Shown: piece by piece, positions 1 to 5,619 of the stretch | Numbering within the stretch: the stretch's first letter is position 1 | How the letters are laid out: every line of letters begins with the position of its first letter | Position numbers and translations under genes: made by a program | DNA from: an uncultured Clostridia bacterium | GTDB lineage: Bacteria > Bacillota > Clostridia > TANB77 > CAG-508 | Direction of reading: 5' to 3' | Assembly: GCA_934130025.1 (NCBI GenBank) | Contig: CAKOXG010000047.1 | Span: 1 to 5,630, forward strand | Length of the DNA stretch: 5,630 nt | Notes under the pieces: generated by a model | The model's input: the letters and a program-made list of their open reading frames with translations, nothing else | Told to the model about the DNA's origin: nothing | Databases searched by the model: none

Positions 1-1035
1 TTGTTCAAATAAATATGACATTTCATTATCATTTGAAAACCATACTAAACCTTTACATCTTATAACATTTCTTGGTAGATTTTTAGCAAATTCATCAAAT
101 TTGTTTTCTCTTAGTGGTTTTCTTGAGGTATATACAAATGTTGATATTCCATATTCTTCTGCTTCTCCCTCATCATTGTGTTCGTGATGATGGTGGTGAT
201 GTTCGTGTCCATGATGTTCTTCTTCATGTTCATGCTGATGTTCATGGTCCTCATGATGATGGTCATGATGTCCTTCATGCTCGTCCATATTCTCATTGTC
301 ATCTCTTTCAAGCTCTTTTATCCATCCTGCTGAACTTGCAACTTTTTCGAAGTCGAAACTCTTTGTATCTAGAATTTCTTTAAAATCAACTTTACCAAAG
401 TTTGTTTCTATAATTTTTGCAGTTGGTTGAAGCTCTCTTATTATTGCTTTAACTCTTTTTAATTGTTCTGGCTCTATTTCATCAACTTTATTTAAGATGA
501 TTGTATTACAGAATTCGATTTGTTGGATTAATAGATTTTCTATATCTTCTTCCTCGATATCATCTTTTACTAAATAATCCCCACATCCAAATTCTGTTGC
601 TAGTCTTAAAACATCAACAACTGTAACTACATTATCTAATCTACATAGTTTTGGTAAACCATATTGAACTGTTGAATCTTCTAATGCCATAATTGTTTGT
701 GCAATTGGCATTGGTTCACATATTCCACTTGCTTCTATTAAAATATAATCAAATTTTCTTGTTTTTAAGATGTCTACTATTTGATTCATTAAGTCTTCTT
801 TTAATGTACAACATATACATCCGTTTGATAGTGGTACTACATTTCCTTTATCTTCTTCTTTGATGAATCCTCCATCTTTTATTAATTTTTCGTCTATATT
901 TACCTCACCAATATCATTTACTATTACTGCTACTTTGTAGCCTTCTTGGTTGTTTAATACATAATTTAGAAGTGTTGTTTTTCCTGCTCCTAAATATCCT
1001 GTTAATACTGTAATTGGTACTATTTTATGTTCCAT
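1..1035 (-). CDS. COG0523 (CobW/ZNG1-like) metal-chaperone GTPase with His-rich linker, C-terminus cut by window edge
   Basis: The frame is open from ATG at 1035 to the window edge, giving 345 residues without a stop. Visible motifs are the Walker A loop GYLGAGKT (residues 13-20), the family's metal-binding CICC (73-76, in SNGCICCTL), EASG (101-104, the ExSG motif) followed by CEPMP, and the guanine-specificity motif NKVD (182-185). Residues 253-286 form a linker with 20 histidines, and the CobW C-terminal domain begins near residue 293 (STFVYTSRKPLRENKF). Family members are cytosolic G3E P-loop GTPases that bind Zn or another metal at the CxCC site and insert it into client enzymes; the metal and client cannot be read from this sequence. 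A GAAAGGA ribosome binding site lies 9 nt before the start. It is the last visible gene of the pyrC operon, 18 bp after the DUF2442 gene. The missing end is probably a few dozen residues. Family assignment is firm; the Zn role is inferred. Confidence 0.93.
   Translation of the reverse strand, partial: MEHKIVPITVLTGYLGAGKTTLLNYVLNNQEGYKVAVIVNDIGEVNIDEKLIKDGGFIKEEDKGNVVPLSNGCICCTLKEDLMNQIVDILKTRKFDYILIEASGICEPMPIAQTIMALEDSTVQYGLPKLCRLDNVVTVVDVLRLATEFGCGDYLVKDDIEEEDIENLLIQQIEFCNTIILNKVDEIEPEQLKRVKAIIRELQPTAKIIETNFGKVDFKEILDTKSFDFEKVASSAGWIKELERDDNENMDEHEGHHDHHHEDHEHQHEHEEEHHGHEHHHHHHEHNDEGEAEEYGISTFVYTSRKPLRENKFDEFAKNLPRNVIRCKGLVWFSNDNEMSYLFEQ
178..279 (-). repeat. Histidine-rich low-complexity coding segment
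   Basis: CAT/CAC codons interspersed with GAA/GAT/GAC encode 20 histidines in 34 residues (residues 253-286 of the COG0523 GTPase), including a run of six His (279-284). Such His/Asp/Glu-rich stretches are common between the GTPase and C-terminal domains of this family and are thought to bind or store transition metals. The DNA repetition follows from codon use and is not a separate element. Confidence 0.9.
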
Positions 1036-1053
1036 TTTTTTGCGTCCTTTCTT

Positions 1054-1359
1054 TTACATTGCTATTTCTTGTTCATATACAAAACTGTTTTCATATACCG
1101 TTTCTGGGGATATATCTATGTTGCCATTATCCCAAACGATAATTCCATGTTCAATATATGCATTTTTAAATATTTCAAAGTCCTTTAATTTTTCATATGC
1201 TGGATATTTTACAATTTCTTTTAAGTCAAAAATTCTTTTTTCATCATTCGAAAATGTAACAAGCATTGATAGTTCTGAAATGATTTTTATTTCTATTATT
1301 TTTAAGTCTTTTTTGTTACCGTTATCATCCGCATATACAATATCATTTAAAATACGCAT
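1054..1359 (-). CDS. DUF2442 domain protein
   Basis: A 101-residue protein starting MRILNDIVYADD. It has the two-part DUF2442 pattern: a strand-turn-strand of the form LVTFSNDEKRIFDLKEI (about 33-49), then YEKLKDFEIF with GIIVWDNGNIDISPETVYENS (55-92), matching the family's Lkd-F and W-x-n-g-x-D-i-s-P-e-x-x-Y signature. Molecular function is unknown. The start is set at 1359 rather than the upstream in-frame ATG at 1368, because the AAGGAG at 1369-1374 directly abuts that ATG but sits 9 nt from 1359. The stop of the DUF4160 gene overlaps this ribosome binding site, so the two are probably translationally linked. From recalled family knowledge, DUF2442 and DUF4160 genes are often adjacent and have been suggested as toxin-antitoxin-like pairs, but I know of no proof. 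Confidence 0.85.
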   Translation of the reverse strand: MRILNDIVYADDNGNKKDLKIIEIKIISELSMLVTFSNDEKRIFDLKEIVKYPAYEKLKDFEIFKNAYIEHGIIVWDNGNIDISPETVYENSFVYEQEIAM

Positions 1360-1368
1360 TCTTATCAT

Positions 1369-1374
1369 CTCCTT
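1369..1374 (-). promoter_or_regulatory. RBS that sets the DUF2442 start
   Basis: AAGGAG read on the minus strand. It touches the ATG at 1366-1368 (zero spacing, unusable) and lies 9 nt before the ATG at 1357-1359. It overlaps the TAA stop of the upstream DUF4160 gene (1373-1375), an arrangement typical of coupled translation. Confidence 0.75.
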
Positions 1375-1639
1375 AATCTAATGGTTTAATATTATCAAAA
1401 GGAATTCCTCTAACAGCATTATTCCATGCTTTATATAGTTCGTCTTCATGTAATATCATCCATGCTTGCAATAATTTATATTTTTTTACAGGTAAAGAAC
1501 CACTTAACATTTCTCCATCAATTCCAATTGATGCTTCATATTCCCCATAATATACATGTATGTGTGGTTTATGATGTTTATCATTGTCCAAAAATATCAA
1601 CTTTATTATCATTCCTTGAAATCTACTTATTTCTGGCAT
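1373..1639 (-). CDS. DUF4160 domain protein
   Basis: An 88-residue protein beginning MPEISRFQGMIIKL, the usual start of DUF4160 proteins. The family core is present: a His-rich turn (H22, H23, P25, H26, H28, in HHKPHIHVYYGEYEA), the hydrophobic IGIDGEMLSGSLP (38-50), then a C-terminal helix LLQAWMILHEDELYKAW (56-72) and the ending IKPLD. Biochemical function is unknown; the clustered histidines could bind a metal or be catalytic, but that is speculation. A longer frame opens at ATG 1660 inside the end of pyrC. The start at 1639 is preferred because it matches the family N-terminus and has GGAAAGGAA 7 nt upstream. The gene follows pyrC by 4 bp and precedes the DUF2442 gene by 13 bp. No hydrophobic segment or signal peptide is seen, so it should be cytosolic. 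Confidence 0.87.
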   Translation of the reverse strand: MPEISRFQGMIIKLIFLDNDKHHKPHIHVYYGEYEASIGIDGEMLSGSLPVKKYKLLQAWMILHEDELYKAWNNAVRGIPFDNIKPLD

Positions 1640-1643
1640 ATAA

Positions 1644-2924
1644 TCATTCCTTTCCTTCATACACTACCCTTCCACTAACAATAGTATACATAACTTTCCC
1701 CTTCATTTTTTCATCTATAAAAGGTGAATTTTTAGCTTTAGAAACTATCATATCTTTTGTATAAACATATTCTTTATTTGGGTCAAATATTGTTAAATCT
1801 GCATCAAATCCGATTTCTATGGCACCTTTTGTATTTAAGCCTAATAATTTTGCTGGATTGTATGATGTAACCCTAACTAAGTCTTCATAGTCTAAGTCTC
1901 CTGTATCTATTAAGTTCATAATTTCACAAGATAGAGCTGTTTCAAATCCTATAATTCCGTTTGGTGCATCTGCCAAACTTTTTGCTTTTTCTTCTTCAGA
2001 ATGTGGTGCATGGTCTGTTATTATAGCATCTATTGTCCCTTCTTTTAAGCCTTCTATAATTGCTAACCTATCTTTTTCTTCTCTTAAAGGTGGGTTCATT
2101 TTTGCATTTGTTCCTTTTTTTAGAACCTCATCTACTGTTAATGAGAAATAATGTGGGCATGTTTCACATGTGATTTTTACTCCTCTTTTTTTGGCATCTC
2201 TTATCATATTTTTTGATGTTTTTGTACTGATATGGCAAATATGTGCGTGTATATCATTTGTTTCAGCAATTATCGCATCACGAGCTGCCATTATTTCTTC
2301 TGCCTCTGGTAAAACTCCTTCTACTCCTAATTTTTCAGCAATTTTGCCTGCATTTATTGCACCTTTGGCAACAGATTTTTCCTCACAATGTGCTGATGTA
2401 AATGAACCAACTTCATTTGCTTTTAACATTGCCTCTCTCATTATTTTTGAGTTTACAACTGGTATTCCATCATCTGAAAAGGCTATTGCTCCCGCTTCTT
2501 TCATTGCTTTAAAATCCACCAGTTCTTCCCCCTTTTCACCTTTTGTTATTGATGAAAATGGAAGCACATTACATAAATTCACTTCTTTTGCTTTTTCTAT
2601 AATCATTTTTAATGTTTCTACATTATCAGGTACTGGTTTTGTGTTTGGCATTGGACATATTGTTGTAAATCCTCCTGCAACTGCACTTTTTGATCCTGTT
2701 TCTATTGTTTCTTTATATTCGAATCCTGGTTCTCTTAAATGACAATGCATGTCTATCATTCCCGGAATTATTATGTAATTTGCACAGTCTATTTCTCTAT
2801 CTACTGTTTCTTCTATTTTTCCTGCTATTTTTGATATTTTGTCATCTACCAATAAAATATCCATTTTTCCGTCTAATTTATTTTTGTAATCTACAACTCT
2901 TGCATTTTTTAGTAATGTTTTCAT
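1644..2924 (-). CDS. pyrC: Dihydroorotase, class I (Zn-dependent)
   Basis: A 426-residue cytosolic amidohydrolase catalysing the reversible cyclisation of N-carbamoyl-L-aspartate to L-dihydroorotate, the third step of de novo pyrimidine synthesis. The signature DMHCHLREPG (58-67) supplies metal ligands H60 and H62 and substrate arginine R64. The motif PMPNT (91-95) carries N94, and FSDDG (149-153) holds the bridging acid, probably D151. The remaining predicted ligands are H179, H231 and D304, with H308 in TDHAPH (303-308). This spacing fits Bacillus-type class I enzymes, which use an Asp rather than a carboxylated Lys bridge. All expected residues are present, so it should be active. Length is typical. 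AAGGAGG lies about 10 nt before the ATG at 2924. It leads the leftward operon from its own promoter. No other pyr gene is adjacent, which is unusual for Firmicutes that cluster the pathway. Confidence 0.97.
   Translation of the reverse strand: MKTLLKNARVVDYKNKLDGKMDILLVDDKISKIAGKIEETVDREIDCANYIIIPGMIDMHCHLREPGFEYKETIETGSKSAVAGGFTTICPMPNTKPVPDNVETLKMIIEKAKEVNLCNVLPFSSITKGEKGEELVDFKAMKEAGAIAFSDDGIPVVNSKIMREAMLKANEVGSFTSAHCEEKSVAKGAINAGKIAEKLGVEGVLPEAEEIMAARDAIIAETNDIHAHICHISTKTSKNMIRDAKKRGVKITCETCPHYFSLTVDEVLKKGTNAKMNPPLREEKDRLAIIEGLKEGTIDAIITDHAPHSEEEKAKSLADAPNGIIGFETALSCEIMNLIDTGDLDYEDLVRVTSYNPAKLLGLNTKGAIEIGFDADLTIFDPNKEYVYTKDMIVSKAKNSPFIDEKMKGKVMYTIVSGRVVYEGKE
1647..1655 (-). promoter_or_regulatory. 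RBS that sets the DUF4160 start, inside the end of pyrC
   Basis: GGAAAGGAA on the minus strand, 7 nt before ATG 1639 and located within the last codons of pyrC (which encode the GKE end). This favours the MPEIS start and suggests that ribosomes finishing pyrC can feed into the next gene. A second purine stretch (GGAAGGG, about 6 nt before ATG 1660) keeps the longer start possible. Confidence 0.65.
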
Positions 2925-2975
2925 TAAATTAAAACCTCCTTATTTCTTTTATGAATTCCTTATTGCTGCTTTTTA

Positions 2976-3004
2976 ATTATATATTGTTTTTGCCTTTTAT
3001 GCAA
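2976..3004 (-). promoter_or_regulatory. pyrC: Putative sigma-A promoter of the pyrC operon
   Basis: On the minus strand, a -35-like TTGCAT (2999-3004) is separated by exactly 17 bp from a perfect -10 TATAAT (2976-2981). Transcription would begin near 2969, giving a leader of about 45 nt with a strong AAGGAGG. The leader is too short for a PyrR attenuator or riboswitch, and none is visible. The imperfect palindrome at 2989-3009 overlaps the -35. Confidence 0.65.
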
Positions 3005-3013
3005 GCAAATTTA

Positions 3014-3042
3014 TTGACTTTATTAATATTTTATAATATTAT
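3014..3042 (+). promoter_or_regulatory. Putative sigma-A promoter of the 3079 membrane-protein gene
   Basis: TTGACT (3014-3019) lies 17 bp before TATTAT (3037-3042), followed by a very AT-rich stretch. The start of transcription would be near 3049, about 30 nt before the ATG. Further TATAAT copies at 3032-3037 and 3047-3052 have poor spacing to the -35, so the precise -10 is uncertain. The -35 lies back to back with that of pyrC, 9 bp apart. Confidence 0.55.
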
Positions 3043-3078
3043 TTAATATAATAATACCAATGAAACGGAGGAATAAAA

Positions 3079-3873
3079 ATGCTTAAGAAAAAATACATAT
3101 TTTATGTAATTTTTGTATTACTTACTTTACTTTTATCTTTTTTAATTTTTGGTTCAATAAGATTTTTTTCTTATAGATATAAAACTGAAAAAGCAATGCA
3201 AAATGCTTTAAATGTAGATTTGTCATCACCGTTTTCGGTAAATAAAATTGTCTACTTTAGCAGTGCAAATGCGAAATCCGAAATAAATGCCAATTCTTCT
3301 TTTACTATATCTGATTTATATCAATATACAGATATTGCAATTTTTATAAATAATAATGCTGATGGAGTATATAATGCAAAAAATACTTTGAAAAGAGTAA
3401 ATATATCAAATATATCTTTTGATTTAAAGCCTTCAGTTGGAACTCCTGCATTGTATTTTAAAAATATTAATGACTTTGCAAATAATAATTTTGATGAAGC
3501 TAAAAAAATAGATAATAATTTGGATTTTGAAATTTCTTCTGAAGATGAAATAGATTATTCTAAACCTATTTTGTATAACAATTGTGCTAATCCTATTACT
3601 CTTTGCTATGTAAATTCTGGAATAAAGTCTAGCTATACTTTGATTGATAATATTCATAATATTTCTTATGATGGAACTTTGCTTAAGAGATGTGGAATAA
3701 CTCTTAATTCCATTGCTTGCAAACTTAGTTTTGTTATTAATATTACAAATAATTTAGATGAAGTTTATTCTTGTCCTTTTATTTTGAATATTCCGTTATC
3801 TACGGAAAATTCTACAGTTTATAATGGTAGTTTGATTTTGAATAATAGTGTTAACTATCAATTTATCAAATGA
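3079..3873 (+). CDS. Unrecognised membrane-anchored protein
   Basis: A 264-residue protein of no family I can name. KKK at residues 3-5 precedes one strong hydrophobic helix (about 7-28), followed by a basic stretch (R28, R33, K35, K38), so it is probably an uncleaved signal anchor; there is no lipobox or clear signal-peptidase site. The remaining ~230 residues are Asn-, Ser- and Ile-rich with alternating hydrophobic residues, suggesting a beta-rich domain. Its C-terminal half is the most motif-like (NPITLCYVNSGI at 171-182, YDGTLLKRCGI at 197-207, then FVINITNN). Five cysteines (169, 176, 205, 214, 232) all lie in this half. Positive charges flank the helix on both sides, so topology is ambiguous; an extracytoplasmic domain is my inference. 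The start has CGGAGGA 6 nt upstream. It is a single-gene unit with its own promoter, ending in the hairpin at 3875-3928. Confidence 0.85.
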   Translation: MLKKKYIFYVIFVLLTLLLSFLIFGSIRFFSYRYKTEKAMQNALNVDLSSPFSVNKIVYFSSANAKSEINANSSFTISDLYQYTDIAIFINNNADGVYNAKNTLKRVNISNISFDLKPSVGTPALYFKNINDFANNNFDEAKKIDNNLDFEISSEDEIDYSKPILYNNCANPITLCYVNSGIKSSYTLIDNIHNISYDGTLLKRCGITLNSIACKLSFVINITNNLDEVYSCPFILNIPLSTENSTVYNGSLILNNSVNYQFIK

Positions 3874-3874
3874 C

Positions 3875-3928
3875 CAAAATAGACCGGGTCTTTTTTGTGA
3901 TAGCACGAAAAAGACCCGGTCCATTTTG
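3875..3928. terminator. Bidirectional intrinsic terminator between convergent genes
   Basis: An inverted repeat with 25-nt arms (3875-3899 and 3904-3928) around the 4-nt loop ATAG; 23 of 25 positions are complementary. The core is GACCGGGTC followed by T's, mirrored as AAAAAGACCCGGTC. One of the two imperfect pairs can form a G-U wobble in each transcript direction. Each outer edge ends in TTTT (ATTTTG on both strands), so it can stop transcription from both the 3079 gene, whose stop it follows by one base, and the leftward hemolysin III gene, whose stop lies 5 bp away. Confidence 0.88.
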
Positions 3929-3933
3929 TATCA

Positions 3934-4608
3934 TTATACAACATACAACAATATGCAAAGGAAATGTAATAAACTTCCCGCAAAAATACACAAATGAAAA
4001 ATCGAATGCATATATTTTTTCTTTTTACCTATACCATATAAAACTGCACCAATAGTATAAATAATTCCTCCTGCAACTAAAAGAGTAAAGCCTGTCCATC
4101 CAAGTCCTTCTATTACCCATTTTATTTTAACAATGATACACCATCCCATTGCTAAATAGCATATCATTGAAAATACTTTAAATTGTTTTAAATCTATCGA
4201 ATTTAATATTATTCCTAATATTGCCATTCCCCATATTATTCCAAAAATCCACCAACCTGTTGCAATATCTATTTCTCTTAATGTACATAGTGCAAATGGT
4301 GTATATGAACCTGCAATAAGTAAAAATATTGAGCAGTGGTCTAATACTTGAAATACTTTTTTCGCTTTTGTATCTGGTTTTAGTCCATGATATATGCTTG
4401 ACATTGTGTATAACAAAATCATTGTTACTCCAAATATTGAACTTGCAACTACTCCATATGGGTTATGATGTATGGCTGCAAATATCACACATAGCACAAG
4501 AGCTACTATTCCTAAAACTCCCCCTACTATGTGTGATGTCATATTGAATATTTCTTCTCCTTTTGTATATGTTGGTAATACTCTTTCATCTAATTTTGTT
4601 CTTTTCAT
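3934..4608 (-). CDS. Hemolysin III / PAQR family membrane protein
   Basis: A 224-residue protein with seven predicted membrane helices (about 25-46, 52-74, 88-107, 118-135, 146-162, 174-193, 202-224), matching the hemolysin III (YqfA/COG1272) branch of the PAQR superfamily. Family residues are present: E19-N22-H26 before helix 1, SSIYH (70-74, SxxxH) at the end of helix 2, D90-H91 and AGSYTPF (99-105) in helix 3, and HSIFH (201-205, HxxxH) with H215 at helix 7. In eukaryotic PAQR receptors the equivalent His residues bind zinc near the membrane face. Bacterial function is not settled, and the 'hemolysin' name should not be read as proven toxicity. The start at 4608 is preferred over ATG 4623 because GGAGGA lies 7 nt upstream, and ATG 4623 has no binding site and falls almost at the predicted transcript start. 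Transcribed from its own promoter. Confidence 0.93.
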   Translation of the reverse strand: MKRTKLDERVLPTYTKGEEIFNMTSHIVGGVLGIVALVLCVIFAAIHHNPYGVVASSIFGVTMILLYTMSSIYHGLKPDTKAKKVFQVLDHCSIFLLIAGSYTPFALCTLREIDIATGWWIFGIIWGMAILGIILNSIDLKQFKVFSMICYLAMGWCIIVKIKWVIEGLGWTGFTLLVAGGIIYTIGAVLYGIGKKKKYMHSIFHLCIFAGSLLHFLCILLYVV

Positions 4609-4615
4609 ATTTTTA

Positions 4616-4621
4616 TCCTCC
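4616..4621 (-). promoter_or_regulatory. RBS that sets the hemolysin III start
   Basis: GGAGGA on the minus strand, 7 nt before ATG 4608. It lies inside the longer reading frame that begins at ATG 4623, so that frame's first five codons are most likely untranslated leader. Confidence 0.85.
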
Positions 4622-4635
4622 ATCTAGTTTTTAAT

Positions 4636-4664
4636 ACTATATAACATAGTTATTAAAATGTCAA
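4636..4664 (-). promoter_or_regulatory. Consensus sigma-A promoter of the hemolysin III gene
   Basis: A perfect TTGACA (4659-4664) lies 17 bp before TATAGT (4636-4641) on the minus strand. Transcription would start near 4629, giving a leader of about 20 nt. The promoter sits in the 48-63 bp gap after the DUF3792 gene, with no terminator hairpin seen in between, so read-through from upstream could add to this promoter. A small inverted repeat (ACTAT, 5-nt gap, ATAGT) covers the -10. Confidence 0.8.
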
Positions 4665-4671
4665 TAGATTT

Positions 4672-5055
4672 TTAATTTTTTGTATTAACTCCGATAATTC
4701 CTCCTAGGATTCCACCTATAATACCAACACCCATCATAATAACAGATATTAAGCTAAGTGCAAAATTTGAATTCATTACACTTGATATAAGATAAATTAT
4801 TAAAATATACGAAACTCCAATTATTCCTCCAGTCATCAAACCATTTTTGCGGAGTTTCCTGGTTCCAATTGAGCTTCCTATTAAAATACTTATCCCTGTT
4901 ACTGTAATTATAACTGGTTTTATTGTATTTTCAGATAAATCCGTGTATGTTAAAAGCACAGCAAATACAGTAAGTGCAATTATTGTAGTTAAAAAAGATA
5001 TTGCTGTGCCTTTGATAATACTAGTTATAGGTTTATTGTTTTCAAATATTTCCAT
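4672..5055 (-). CDS. DUF3792 / TIGR04086 (YrzE-like) four-helix membrane protein
   Basis: A 127-residue protein with four predicted membrane helices (about 16-37, 46-64, 73-92, 99-122) and short termini. The layout fits the TIGR04086/DUF3792 family of small Firmicute membrane proteins: S-E before helix 2 (41-42), a glycine-rich basic loop after helix 2 (GSSIGTRKLRKNG, 60-72), GIIGVSYILIIYLISS in helix 3, and a Gly-rich helix 4 (GVGIIGGILGGIIG). The family has no established function; B. subtilis YrzE is the reference member I recall. The ribosome binding site GAAAGGA sits about 11 nt before the ATG, slightly far. It lies 56 bp downstream of the dihydrofolate reductase gene. That gap shows no convincing promoter or terminator, so the two are probably cotranscribed. 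Family call is by pattern and moderate; a membrane protein is certain. Confidence 0.82.
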   Translation of the reverse strand: MEIFENNKPITSIIKGTAISFLTTIIALTVFAVLLTYTDLSENTIKPVIITVTGISILIGSSIGTRKLRKNGLMTGGIIGVSYILIIYLISSVMNSNFALSLISVIMMGVGIIGGILGGIIGVNTKN

Positions 5056-5111
5056 AGAAATACCAGTCCTTTCTAAAACTTTAATTAGTATTATTTATAT
5101 TCAATTTTTAA

Positions 5112-5606
5112 TTATTTATTACATTTTCTTTGATATGTTATATATTCATATTGAAAATCATTTTCATCTTTTGGACCGTCGACTTTTTCTATGATCTCCC
5201 ATTCGTTTTCTTTAATTACAGGAAAATATGTATCACCCACAAAATCCTTATTAATTTGTGTTACATATATTTTTTTACATTTTGGCATAAGTAAGGCATA
5301 AATTTGAGCTCCTCCTATAACAAAATTCTCGTTTTCGTCATTTATGTATTTGTCCAAATCAGACACTCCGCCTAAAACTTTCACATTAGGGTCATCTATT
5401 TTATAATTTGGATCTCTTGTTAGAATAATATTTAATCTATTTGGCAATACCTTTCCTATAGATTCAAATGTTTTTCTTCCCATTATTATGGTATGACCTG
5501 TTGTTATTTCTTTAAATCTTTTCATATCATCTGGTATTTTCCATAATAATTTGTTATCTTTTCCTATTGCATTATTTATTGATTTTGCAACTATTATACT
5601 TAGCAT
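5112..5606 (-). CDS. folA: Dihydrofolate reductase
   Basis: A 164-residue cytosolic enzyme reducing dihydrofolate to tetrahydrofolate with NADPH, needed for thymidylate, purine and methionine synthesis. Residues align nearly position for position with E. coli FolA at the N-terminus: A7, the Met20-loop region (G15, N18, W22), P25, catalytic acid D27, F31, the NADPH-binding GRKTFESIG (43-51), substrate-binding R57 in LPNRLNI, and LTR (62-64). The second cofactor loop is IGGAQIY (97-103), followed by YVTQI (114-118) and GDTYFP (124-129). All key residues are present and the length is typical, so it should be functional. Trimethoprim sensitivity cannot be judged from this. A strong CGGAGGA lies 7 nt before the ATG. 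The region further upstream, where thyA is a common neighbour in Firmicutes, is outside the window. It probably heads or sits within a leftward unit with the DUF3792 gene. Confidence 0.96.
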   Translation of the reverse strand: MLSIIVAKSINNAIGKDNKLLWKIPDDMKRFKEITTGHTIIMGRKTFESIGKVLPNRLNIILTRDPNYKIDDPNVKVLGGVSDLDKYINDENENFVIGGAQIYALLMPKCKKIYVTQINKDFVGDTYFPVIKENEWEIIEKVDGPKDENDFQYEYITYQRKCNK

Positions 5607-5613
5607 TTTTATT

Positions 5614-5619
5614 CCTCCG
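5614..5619 (-). promoter_or_regulatory. folA: RBS of folA
   Basis: CGGAGG on the minus strand, 7 nt before the ATG at 5606. The surrounding 21 nt (5602-5622) are identical to the start region of the membrane-protein gene at 3063-3083. Confidence 0.85.

Noticed and set aside
178..279. Repetitive ATG/GTG/CAT pattern considered as a CRISPR or tandem repeat
   Set aside because: There are no constant repeat units with unique spacers; the periodicity is 3 nt and reflects histidine codons.
111..311. Minus-strand reading frame rich in Met, Thr and Ile, and a plus-strand frame at 114-383
   Set aside because: Both are out-of-frame readings of the His-rich CAT/GAT codon region of the COG0523 gene, which is open throughout in the correct frame and carries all family motifs.
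1054..1660. A defence or phage-like island carried by the DUF4160/DUF2442 pair
   Set aside because: No integrase, transposase, direct repeats or composition break is seen; the genes are tightly spaced with housekeeping genes.
1040..1764. Plus-strand reading frames at 1040-1381 and 1426-1764
   Set aside because: Antisense to the DUF2442, DUF4160 and pyrC genes, with no start signals and no family resemblance.
2170..2742. Long plus-strand reading frame of 190 codons
   Set aside because: It lies fully antisense to pyrC, has no ribosome binding site and has low-complexity Ser/Phe/Ile content; pyrC explains the region.
2925..2969. Possible PyrR attenuator or riboswitch in the pyrC leader
   Set aside because: The predicted leader is about 45 nt, with no stable stem-loop, terminator or conserved binding loop.
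3870..4055. Small plus-strand frame after the membrane-protein gene
   Set aside because: It runs through the terminator hairpin and the end of the hemolysin III gene and has no independent start signal.
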